DNA of 6,023 bases, from positions 1-6,023 of the forward strand of contig URMA01000129.1 of NCBI GenBank assembly GCA_900548875.1. Direction: 5' to 3'. Below are positions 1 through 5,150 of the stretch, piece by piece. The DNA is from an uncultured Porphyromonadaceae bacterium. Lineage in GTDB: Bacteria > Bacteroidota > Bacteroidia > Bacteroidales > Muribaculaceae. The position numbers were made by a program, and so were the translations under genes. Below the pieces are notes generated by a model that saw only the letters and a program-made list of their open reading frames with translations, made no database searches and was not told the DNA's origin. Within the stretch, counting starts at the first letter, position 1, and each line of letters begins with the position of its first letter.

Positions 1-968
1 GCATAAAGGTGGCGGTAGTGGGCAGCGGTCCTGCCGGACTGGCTTTTGCCGGCGATATGGCAAAATATGGCTACGACGTGACTGTGTTCGAGGCATTGCA
101 CGAGATTGGCGGTGTGCTGAAATACGGAATCCCGGAATTTCGTCTGCCGAACAGCATCGTGGATGTGGAAATCGACGGTTTGCGCAAGATGGGCGTGAAG
201 TTTGTAAACAACTGCATCATAGGCAAGACGTTGAGCTACGACGACTTGCACGAAATGGGCTTCAAGGGTATCTTTGTGGCTTCCGGTGCCGGACTGCCGC
301 GCTTTATGAACATACCGGGCGAGAACCTTATCGGTGTCATGTCGAGCAACGAATACCTGACACGTGTCAACCTGATGGAAGCGGCACGCAAGGACAGTGA
401 CACGCCGGTGCTGCATGGCAACAACGTGGCAGTGATTGGCGGTGGAAATACGGCAATGGACTCCGTGCGTACGGCACGCCGTATGGGAGCAAAGAACGTG
501 ATGCTTGTCTATCGTCGTTCGGAAGCGGAAATGCCTGCCCGTCTGGAAGAAGTGAAGCATGCAAAGGAAGAGGGTGTCAATTTCATGACGCTCAACAATC
601 CTGTAGAATATATCGGCAATGAAAAAGGCCATGTTACGACAATGCGCTTGCAGCGTATGCAACTGGGCGAGCCTGACGAAAGCGGGCGCCGTTCGCCGAT
701 ACCGGTGGAAGGCGGCATCTACGATGTGCCGGTCGATCTGGTGATTGTCAGTGTCGGTGTATCGCCGAATCCGTTGATTCCGCATGCTATTCCGCAACTG
801 GAAGTGAGCCGTCGCGGTACGATTGTAGTCGATGAAGAGTCGATGCGCTCGTCGTTGGGCGACATTTATGCCGGCGGCGACATCGTGCGTGGCGGAGCAA
901 CCGTTATCCTTGCCATGGGTGATGGACGTCGTGCCGCAGCCCACATGCACGAAGCGCTGATGAAATAA
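1..968 (+). CDS. gltD: GltD-like NAD(P)-dependent flavin oxidoreductase (glutamate synthase small-subunit family), 5'-partial
   Basis: The reading frame is open to the left window edge, so the start lies outside; the GTG at base 9 is an internal valine codon. About 321 C-terminal residues are visible. Counting from base 9, there is an FAD-binding GSGPAG (5-10) with an acidic residue at the end of the second strand (E28), a second dinucleotide fold GGGNTAMD (144-151), YRRSEAEMPA (168-177), and the FAD-closing block AGGD...ATVILAMGDGRRAA (288-310). This is the GltD/SudA/NfnB-type flavoprotein family, which passes electrons between NAD(P)H and a partner subunit, classically glutamate synthase. 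The family's N-terminal [4Fe-4S] domain would be upstream. In Bacteroides such proteins are often fused to a DHODH-B-like NAD-binding domain, which cannot be checked here. The gene ends in TAA followed by a strong terminator, so it is the last gene of its unit. The family is clear; the exact partner (glutamate synthase or ferredoxin:NADP oxidoreductase) is not. Confidence 0.9.
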   Translation, partial: IKVAVVGSGPAGLAFAGDMAKYGYDVTVFEALHEIGGVLKYGIPEFRLPNSIVDVEIDGLRKMGVKFVNNCIIGKTLSYDDLHEMGFKGIFVASGAGLPRFMNIPGENLIGVMSSNEYLTRVNLMEAARKDSDTPVLHGNNVAVIGGGNTAMDSVRTARRMGAKNVMLVYRRSEAEMPARLEEVKHAKEEGVNFMTLNNPVEYIGNEKGHVTTMRLQRMQLGEPDESGRRSPIPVEGGIYDVPVDLVIVSVGVSPNPLIPHAIPQLEVSRRGTIVVDEESMRSSLGDIYAGGDIVRGGATVILAMGDGRRAAAHMHEALMK

Positions 969-982
969 CAAACGATCGTTTG
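969..982. repeat. 14-bp perfect palindrome after the gltD-like stop codon
   Basis: CAAACGATCGTTTG begins at the base directly after the TAA stop. It is a perfect palindrome with a CGATCG core. It could be a protein-binding site or just part of the 3' end of the transcript; no function is shown. Confidence 0.5.
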
Positions 983-989
983 AATATTT

Positions 990-1032
990 ACAGATATGCA
1001 CTTTTTTCCACAAAGGTGCATATCTGTTTTTT
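990..1032 (+). terminator. Rho-independent terminator of the gltD-like gene
   Basis: A 12-bp perfect stem (bases 990-1001 with 1016-1027) can be extended inward by TTT/AAA pairs. It is followed by a T6 run at 1027-1032. It starts about 20 bases after the stop codon, a textbook position. Confidence 0.9.
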
Positions 1033-1108
1033 GTTATCTTTTTGATAGGCTGCGTCTTAGCATAAAACTCAAATTCTGCCTTCGACTTTCGCTATCTTTT
1101 GATATTTT

Positions 1109-1249
1109 GACAGAAGAACAAAAGGACAAATTTAAAATTGACAGGCGTGAAAATTTTGTTCTTGTGTTCTTCTGTCCAATATTAACCTTTCGCTATCTTT
1201 GCATAAGATAGGAGGCGGTTTGGCATAGTCAAACTTGAAAACTTTGTTT
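1109..1249 (+). repeat. Direct repeat copy 1: long hairpin plus promoter-like box
   Basis: This 141-base unit recurs 170 bases downstream (1279-1419) with 6 mismatches. Its first half is a long inverted repeat. A 12-bp perfect outer stem (1109-1120 with 1165-1176) continues inward after one mismatch and one bulge through about 12 more pairs to 1133/1151, leaving a 17-base loop. Its second half carries a Bacteroidetes -7 box (1194-1201), a GGAGG stretch and a CAAAC...GTTT segment. No T-run follows the hairpin, so it is not a standard terminator. A shorter match to the promoter part (CTTTCGCTATCTTT) also lies at 1086-1099. Together with copy 2 this accounts for most of the gene-free stretch 969-1480. 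I see no convincing protein-coding gene there. Confidence 0.9.
1194..1201 (+). promoter_or_regulatory. -7 box of upstream promoter copy
   Basis: TATCTTTG matches the Bacteroidetes -7 consensus TAnnTTTG. TCTG lies 19 bases upstream, a weak match to the -33 TTTG. A transcript from here would run through the second hairpin before reaching the outer-membrane gene. Confidence 0.5.
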
Positions 1250-1278
1250 GTTTCTCCGCTCACCTTTCTTTATATTTA

Positions 1279-1419
1279 GACAGAAGAACAAAAGGACAGA
1301 TTTAAAATTGACAGGCGTGAAAATTTTGTTCTTGTGTTCTTCTGTCAAATATTAATCTTTCACTATATTTGCATAAGATAGGAGGCGGTTTGGCATAATC
1401 AAACTTGAAAACTTTGTTT
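1279..1419 (+). repeat. Direct repeat copy 2: long hairpin plus promoter-like box
   Basis: This is the second copy of the 1109-1249 unit. The hairpin spans 1279-1346 with the 12-bp outer stem fully kept. The one change inside the stem, A to G at 1299, turns an A-T pair into a G-T pair, so folding is preserved. The remaining differences lie in the promoter half and its leader. The -7 box of this copy (1364-1371) is the one nearest to the downstream gene. Confidence 0.9.
1364..1371 (+). promoter_or_regulatory. Promoter -7 box of the outer-membrane protein gene
   Basis: TATATTTG fits TAnnTTTG. The -33 element is poor (TCTG 19 bases upstream). Transcription would begin near 1378, giving a leader of about 100 bases before the ATG at 1481. 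Confidence 0.6.
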
Positions 1420-1480
1420 TCGTTTGTCTATGTATTTGCCTTTTCGTTTCCTTTGTTTGGAATTATAAAAACATATACTA

Positions 1481-2128
1481 ATGAAAAGAATGATGTTATG
1501 GCTGCTTGGTGCAGCAATGGCAATGGGCGCAAGTGCGCAACATTGGAATTTTGGGATAGAAGCCGGTTATCTGAACAGCCGGATGGCAGTCGAAAAATTG
1601 TCGGCAAAGCCGAATCATGGATTTATGGCAGGTGTGACCGCCGGCTATACATTCCCGCAGAATTGGGTATTGGAATCTGGGTTGAGCTATCAGCGTAAAG
1701 GCGGAACGCTTTCCGGCGACATGGCACTGAACGGCTTGAGATTGCTGGATATTGACAAGATGGATTATCTGCATCTGCCGGTGACCGCAGGCTATCGCAT
1801 TCGCCTCGCCGACGATTGGACTCTGACTCCCAAAGTGGGCGGATATCTGGCTGTAGGACTTCAGGCTAAAGGCAAAGTTGCAGCTTCCGACCAGTTCGGA
1901 CAGCCGTTTATGGGTACATCTGACTTTTTCAAGGATTCTCGGCTTCCGGTGGGTTATCGCCCCTTCAACCGTTGCGACGGTGGTCTTCAGTTCGGACTCG
2001 ACCTTTCCTTCCGCAAGTTTCGTCTCGGCGTAGGCTATCAGCTCGGTCTTGCTCACATTGCCTCCGTCTACGACCCTCAGTTGTACAACCGTACGTTCAG
2101 CCTTTCCCTCGGCTATAATATATTCTAA
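1481..2128 (+). CDS. Outer-membrane beta-barrel protein (PorT-like porin family)
   Basis: The product is 215 residues, the usual size for small PorT-type (OMP_b-brl) barrels of Bacteroidetes. Residues 1-19 form a signal peptide: positive start MKR, a hydrophobic core, then ASA before Q20 as a signal peptidase I site. The mature part alternates polar and apolar residues, as in WVLESGLSYQRKGG (62-75), YLHLPVTAGYRI (96-107), PKVGGYLAVGLQAK (117-130) and FGLDLSFRKFRLGVGYQLGL (171-190). It ends in SLSLGYNIF with a terminal phenylalanine, the usual BAM recognition end of outer-membrane proteins. The start was chosen because it directly precedes the signal peptide; as usual in this phylum there is no Shine-Dalgarno sequence. 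It is a single-gene unit between a duplicated promoter region and its own terminator. The substrate, if any, is unknown; such small barrels may be structural or adhesive rather than pores. Confidence 0.88.
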   Translation: MKRMMLWLLGAAMAMGASAQHWNFGIEAGYLNSRMAVEKLSAKPNHGFMAGVTAGYTFPQNWVLESGLSYQRKGGTLSGDMALNGLRLLDIDKMDYLHLPVTAGYRIRLADDWTLTPKVGGYLAVGLQAKGKVAASDQFGQPFMGTSDFFKDSRLPVGYRPFNRCDGGLQFGLDLSFRKFRLGVGYQLGLAHIASVYDPQLYNRTFSLSLGYNIF

Positions 2129-2159
2129 CGGAGAAGATATTGCAATTCGAAAAATACAG

Positions 2160-2199
2160 CACCCCGTCGGAATCCATCGCGGTTCCGGCGGGGTGTTTT
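2160..2199 (+). terminator. GC-rich terminator hairpin after the outer-membrane gene
   Basis: A 15-bp stem (2160-2174 with 2181-2195, two G-T pairs) closes the six-base loop CATCGC and is followed by TTTT. It sits 32 bases after the stop codon. A second copy with 40 of 42 bases identical (2155-2196 against 2977-3018) lies on the other side of the higBA module. Confidence 0.85.
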
Positions 2200-2218
2200 C
2201 TTCGATAGAGAGAACGTG

Positions 2219-2253
2219 TATTGAATTATGAAATATTATTTTGAAATTCAATA
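2219..2253. promoter_or_regulatory. Candidate HigA operator (9-bp inverted repeat)
   Basis: TATTGAATT (2219-2227) and AATTCAATA (2245-2253) are perfect inverted repeats separated by 17 bases. The right arm starts just after the -33 element of the higBA promoter. Antitoxins of this family usually repress their own promoter, so this is a plausible binding site; that role is inferred. Confidence 0.4.
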
Positions 2254-2270
2254 TAAAACACTTATTTTTG
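2240..2270 (+). promoter_or_regulatory. higBA promoter
   Basis: TTTG (2240-2243), a 19-base spacer and TATTTTTG (2263-2270) match both elements of the Bacteroidetes consensus. Transcription would start around 2277, leaving a leader of roughly ten bases before the higB ATG. Confidence 0.8.
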
Positions 2271-2287
2271 CAAGAAAGACGTAGCGC

Positions 2288-2581
2288 ATGAGAATTATAG
2301 CACGAAGCAAATTGATTGAATACTACACGATACATCCGGATGCAAAAACGGCTCTTGAGGACTGGTTTCAAAATGTGAGAAAAGCTGAGTGGACTTGTTT
2401 TGCAGATATAAAAAAGATGTTCAACAGTGTGGACAGTATTGGCAATCAGCATTATGTCTTTAATATTAGAGGAAATAATCATCGTCTGATAGTAGTGATT
2501 AAGTTCACGATAAAGACCGTATTGATTCGGTTCATCGGGACTCATGCGGAATATGATTTGATAGACGCTAAAAATATTTGA
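2288..2581 (+). CDS. higB: HigB-family type II toxin (mRNA interferase)
   Basis: The product is 97 residues, the normal length for the HigB_toxin family, a RelE-like fold that cleaves mRNA on the ribosome. Family signatures are YVFNIRGNNHRLIVVIKF (56-73) and VLIRFIGTHAEYDLID (78-93). The THAEYD segment with H86, Y89 and D90 carries the most conserved polar residues. The toxin comes first and the antitoxin follows after one base, the typical higBA order, unlike relBE. The ATG lies just downstream of a consensus promoter. The gene is visibly more A/T-rich than its neighbours and is flanked by two copies of one hairpin, which suggests horizontal gain. No key segment appears to be missing, so the toxin is probably intact. 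Confidence 0.93.
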   Translation: MRIIARSKLIEYYTIHPDAKTALEDWFQNVRKAEWTCFADIKKMFNSVDSIGNQHYVFNIRGNNHRLIVVIKFTIKTVLIRFIGTHAEYDLIDAKNI

Positions 2582-2582
2582 T

Positions 2583-2948
2583 ATGGCAAAGATTCAGAAT
2601 GAAACGGCTTATAAGGCGGCAATGGAAAGAATAGAGGAATTGTTGCCATTGACGGATGACAATACGCCTTCGACAGACAAAAATCTGATTGAACTGGATT
2701 TGTTGTCTGAATTGGTTGCGGAATATGAGGATGAACATTATCCGATACAGACTCCGTCGTTGACAGATGTGATAAAGTTGCGGATGTATGAAATGGGATT
2801 GAATCAGGCAAAGTTGTCGAAAATGCTTGGTGTCAGCCCGTCACGTGTCAGCGATTATCTGACGGGACGTTGTGAGCCGACGCTGAAGGTGGCACGGGAA
2901 ATCAGCAAGACGCTGCATATTGACGCAAATATCGTGTTGGGAGTATAG
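2583..2948 (+). CDS. higA: HigA-family antitoxin with Xre-type helix-turn-helix
   Basis: This 121-residue protein starts one base after the higB stop, so the two are translated together. Residues 1-56 are acidic and helical and probably wrap the toxin. Residues 60-113 form a Cro/C1-type DNA-binding domain, with the recognition helix region AKLSKMLGVSPSRVSDYLTGR (76-96). The family neutralises HigB by binding it and represses the operon; the inverted repeat at 2219-2253 is a candidate target. The gene ends in TAG and is followed by the second copy of the repeated hairpin. Confidence 0.93.
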   Translation: MAKIQNETAYKAAMERIEELLPLTDDNTPSTDKNLIELDLLSELVAEYEDEHYPIQTPSLTDVIKLRMYEMGLNQAKLSKMLGVSPSRVSDYLTGRCEPTLKVAREISKTLHIDANIVLGV

Positions 2949-2976
2949 ATATCCGGCTACATCCTTTATTAAAACA

Positions 2977-3018
2977 TACAACACCTCGTCGGAATCCATC
3001 GCGGTTCCGGCGGGGTGT
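2977..3018. repeat. Second copy of the GC-rich hairpin, after higA
   Basis: This 42-base segment matches 2155-2196 with two differences. Both differences keep pairing (G-T to A-T at the base, C-G to T-G in the stem), and the loop is unchanged. The stem is 2981-2996 with 3003-3018. No T-run follows on the + strand, so it is a weaker terminator than the first copy, or is kept for another reason. Confidence 0.8.
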
Positions 3019-3049
3019 ATCTATTGAGTTGTTATTTGGGATTGCGGAA

Positions 3050-3132
3050 AAAACTGCACTCCTATTGTTTTTTGTTACTATTTTGACAAGGTTTTTCAGT
3101 GGAATATTTATAGCGAGGCGGAGTGCAGTTTT
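3050..3132. terminator. Possible bidirectional terminator: 13-bp inverted repeat with long loop
   Basis: The arms at 3050-3062 and 3120-3132 (AAAACTGCACTCC and its exact complement) are perfect and enclose 57 bases. The A-run on the left arm and T-run on the right arm give a U-tract in both directions. The element lies between the convergent higA and the 70-residue gene, where a two-way terminator is expected. The loop is unusually long for one, so a small mobile-element remnant is an alternative. Confidence 0.45.
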
Positions 3133-3152
3133 CGGTTTTGTCGTCTTCTGTG

Positions 3153-3365
3153 TCACCAACCGCCGAGCCGGGCTACTGCGTCCAGCAGGGTTTCGTCGGT
3201 AATTTCATGAGGGCGTGATGGCGGGGGAAGGTGTTTCCCATTTTCAGCCGGAGGCAGTTCAACAAGGAAAACATTGTCACGTTCCTGCGGAAGTCCGTAC
3301 AAGTGCCGTAGCCAAAGGTCCTTCATCAGACCGGCAATTCCTTCGGGAGAACTGATTCGTTTCAT
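3153..3365 (-). CDS. Small hypothetical protein (70 residues)
   Basis: I do not recognise this protein. It starts at an ATG only 22 bases after the stop of the glycosylase-like gene, with an in-frame TGA three codons upstream, so the start is well defined. The close spacing suggests translation from the same transcript. The N-terminal half is mixed and basic (MKRISSPEGIAGLMKDLWLR), the middle holds a proline-rich stretch LPPPSRPHE (46-54), and the C-terminal part is likely a helix (ETLLDAVARLGGW). There is no signal peptide or membrane segment and no cysteine or obvious catalytic motif. It may be a partner of the upstream protein. The amino-acid composition is protein-like, but a chance frame is not excluded. 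Confidence 0.6.
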   Translation of the reverse strand: MKRISSPEGIAGLMKDLWLRHLYGLPQERDNVFLVELPPAENGKHLPPPSRPHEITDETLLDAVARLGGW

Positions 3366-3387
3366 GGCAGTTCAGTGGTTGGGTTGG

Positions 3388-4059
3388 CTATAGAACGGAA
3401 TTCCGGCATTCTTCAACAATCGTATCGAGCACTTCCTGAAACCAGCTGTAGTAGCGGTTGCCGTATCCCGGATGATAGGTCCGGAAGGAATTTTTCGGGA
3501 GATACCGGCTGCTGAAGCGCACGAATTCATTTTCCTTGTAACCGTCCATCGGGATTATTTCCAGATCCGGCAGCTTGGCCGCCAAATCCTCGTCGTAGTA
3601 CGGACCCGAGAAGAATACGCATACTTCGGGCTTGACTAATTCCAGCTCTTCGCGCAGCACGTTGAAATGCTCGTTTTCAAGTGCGGTGGCACGTTGTTCG
3701 GCGTGTCCGGTCGACGCTTGTTTGCCGAGCTTGTTGATGTTGTTCCAAAGGAAAGGGTGCTTGCCTCTCAGTTCTAATTTTTCACTGAGCATCCACAGGT
3801 ATTTCCAGAACAGCGACGGATAGTTTTTCCCAAGGTCAAATTCCCGATAGCCTTTCATAAGCGTGTCGATGTCTTCGCCGTCTCCCCATCCGTTGGTTTC
3901 CTGTCCGAAAAACATGACTTTCGGCATCGGTTCGTCTTCCCACGTGGAAAGCAGTAGGGGATAGGAACTCTCTTCAAAAAGGTTTTCCTTATAGAGGGCG
4001 TCGTACAGCGATGCGAGGCCGTCAGCGTGACTCTCATACAATTCTTTAAAGTTTTTCAT
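3388..4059 (-). CDS. Uracil-DNA glycosylase-fold-like protein
   Basis: This is a 223-residue cytosolic protein with no signal peptide. Segments appear in the order typical of the uracil-DNA glycosylase superfamily. A strand with a glycine loop KVMFFGQETNGWG (47-59) occupies the place of the GQDPY-type motif. Then come WNNINKLGKQ (105-114) with conserved-looking asparagines, a strand ending in a glycine, EVCVFFSGP (145-153), and FRTYHPGY (192-199) in the place of the HPS motif that grips DNA. That family removes uracil or other damaged bases from DNA. The acidic residue at the first motif is E54 rather than D, and the second motif lacks HPSP, so activity and substrate are uncertain. The gene follows the WYL regulator gene by 60 bases and precedes the 70-residue gene by 22. 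Assignment rests on motif order alone; it could be a related nucleic-acid-binding protein instead. Confidence 0.6.
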   Translation of the reverse strand: MKNFKELYESHADGLASLYDALYKENLFEESSYPLLLSTWEDEPMPKVMFFGQETNGWGDGEDIDTLMKGYREFDLGKNYPSLFWKYLWMLSEKLELRGKHPFLWNNINKLGKQASTGHAEQRATALENEHFNVLREELELVKPEVCVFFSGPYYDEDLAAKLPDLEIIPMDGYKENEFVRFSSRYLPKNSFRTYHPGYGNRYYSWFQEVLDTIVEECRNSVL

Positions 4060-4088
4060 TGTCGTAGTAATTATTATGAGTAACGCTG

Positions 4089-4123
4089 CAAAGTACGCAT
4101 CGGAAACTGCCAGAAACTGTCAG
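4089..4123 (-). promoter_or_regulatory. Promoter and operator of the glycosylase-like operon
   Basis: Read on the - strand, TACTTTG (4095-4089) is one base short of the TAnnTTTG box and lies about 30 bases before the ATG. The imperfect palindrome CTGCCAG-AAA-CTGTCAG (4107-4123, + strand) starts upstream of it and covers the -33 region. It overlaps the WYL stop codon. The same motif at the same distance is found in the WYL promoter. Confidence 0.5.
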
Positions 4124-5031
4124 CCGTGATAAATTTTGTACATTTCTTTTGCCTGTTCGGCTATTTTGTGGCGTAGTTCAGGCGGATCAAGCACTTCGAT
4201 GTCTTTCCCGTATTTCAACAGTTCCTGAATGAAGTCGTAGGACGGAATTAAGTGCAGCGTGAGAATAGGGCGGCCGTCGGCGTCTGTCGTTTCTGTTTGT
4301 GAATGATGGAGTGGGACGGTGCGCAGATAGGCAATCTGCTCGGAATCCACGCGCAGCCTGACAGTGACTGCCTTGTCGAAATCCTGTGAATTGGGGTACA
4401 CTCCGTACGAGTCGTTGAAATATTCCTTGACGGAAAAATCGTCTGGTATTTCAAATTTTTCCGGCAAGGTTTCCAGCGACTGTATGCGGTCGAGGCTGTA
4501 AACCCTCACTTCATCCAGGTCGGGCGAATAGCCGACCATGTACCACCGTTGTCGGAAAAGTTTCAGTCCCCACGGTTCTACCGGAAAGCTTGTTGCCTTA
4601 TCGGTAAAGAAGTTCTGGTAGGACATTTGCAGCCGTTGACAGACTTCCATGGCGTTGAGGATCGGCATCAGATATTTTTCGCTCGACGGCACTTCCTCAA
4701 TACTGATATAGCGGTCGAGCAGAAGATGTTTTTCCGAAAGGTTGCTGATGGCAAATGCTTCGAGCAGCCGTTTCTTTGTCACTTCCAGATTCTCGAGATT
4801 CTCAATCCGGTAGAGCTTGTCGCCGTGGCGTTCGCAGACGATGTTGATGTCGAAAATGTTTTCAATGGCTTCACGGTAGCGGTGGAATGTGCGTTCCGGC
4901 AGTTCGTTTTCCTTGCGTTCGTTCAGCTCGGAAGCGGCCCATTTCCGGTTGATTTCTTCGCGTGAAATTCCGTTCGAGCGGTAAATCACGTCCATGAGCC
5001 AGAAGTAGCGTTTGAATAGATTGGCTGACAT
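4120..5031 (-). CDS. WYL-domain transcriptional regulator
   Basis: The product is 303 residues from the ATG at 5031. The first 75 residues are a winged-helix-type DNA-binding region, including SREEINRKW (23-31) and TFHRYREAIENIFDINI (48-64). The WYL domain covers about 118-190, with the signature RQRWYMVGYSPDLDEVRVYSLDR in the region 160-182 (WYM at 163-165). A WCX-type C-terminal extension runs from about 221, ending in IQELLKYGKDIEVLDPPELR (268-287). WYL proteins sense nucleic-acid or nucleotide ligands and often control DNA-damage or phage-defence genes. An ATG 13 codons further upstream is open but would lie at or before the promoter -7 box (5046-5053), so the start at 5031 is preferred. 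The gene lies directly upstream of the glycosylase-like gene on the same strand, and both promoters share a palindrome. Regulation of that operon and autoregulation are inferred. Confidence 0.9.
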   Translation of the reverse strand: MSANLFKRYFWLMDVIYRSNGISREEINRKWAASELNERKENELPERTFHRYREAIENIFDINIVCERHGDKLYRIENLENLEVTKKRLLEAFAISNLSEKHLLLDRYISIEEVPSSEKYLMPILNAMEVCQRLQMSYQNFFTDKATSFPVEPWGLKLFRQRWYMVGYSPDLDEVRVYSLDRIQSLETLPEKFEIPDDFSVKEYFNDSYGVYPNSQDFDKAVTVRLRVDSEQIAYLRTVPLHHSQTETTDADGRPILTLHLIPSYDFIQELLKYGKDIEVLDPPELRHKIAEQAKEMYKIYHG

Positions 5032-5045
5032 GTGCTTTTTTATTG

Positions 5046-5080
5046 CAAAGGTAAGGAATGCATGTGCCAAAATGTGGCAG
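5046..5080 (-). promoter_or_regulatory. WYL gene promoter with inverted-repeat operator
   Basis: On the - strand TACCTTTG (5053-5046) is a perfect -7 box, 15 bases before the ATG at 5031. No good -33 TTTG is found at normal spacing, which suggests that an activator may help. The inverted repeat TGCCA-N5-TGGCA (5065-5079) covers the -33 region. Confidence 0.7.
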
Positions 5081-5150
5081 CCGTTCGTGTTTTTTATGGT
5101 TTTAGTGTGTTAAATCTTCGCGTTAAGGATGAGAATTCAGATTGCAGGTG

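Noticed and set aside
1109..1176. Invertible promoter of the Bacteroides fragilis type
   Set aside because: The inverted arms are only about 44 bases apart and no promoter lies between them; the -7 box is outside. The repeats that flank promoters here are direct, not inverted.
996..1211. A 71-codon frame on the + strand
   Set aside because: It begins inside the terminator stem and runs through the repeat hairpin; the composition is that of low-complexity noncoding DNA.
1109..1419. CRISPR array
   Set aside because: There are only two units, of 141 bases each, with no short repeat-spacer pattern and no cas genes.
1405..1698. A TTG-started frame beginning with a hydrophobic, signal-like stretch
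   Set aside because: It overlaps the signal-peptide gene at 1481 in another frame, and its later part is an out-of-frame reading of the barrel gene. The equivalent frame in repeat copy 1 stops after 14 codons, so a leader peptide is not supported.
1496..2545. A 349-codon open frame on the - strand
   Set aside because: It lies opposite the outer-membrane gene and higB, crosses a terminator and a promoter, and its translation has no family features. Both + strand genes have clear protein signatures.
4088..4096. CTnDOT-type attachment site GTAnnTTTGC
   Set aside because: The - strand reads GTACTTTGC, one base short of that pattern, and it fits better as a -7 box.
4549..4965. A 138-codon + strand frame
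   Set aside because: It is the opposite-strand shadow of the WYL gene, which has clear domain signatures.
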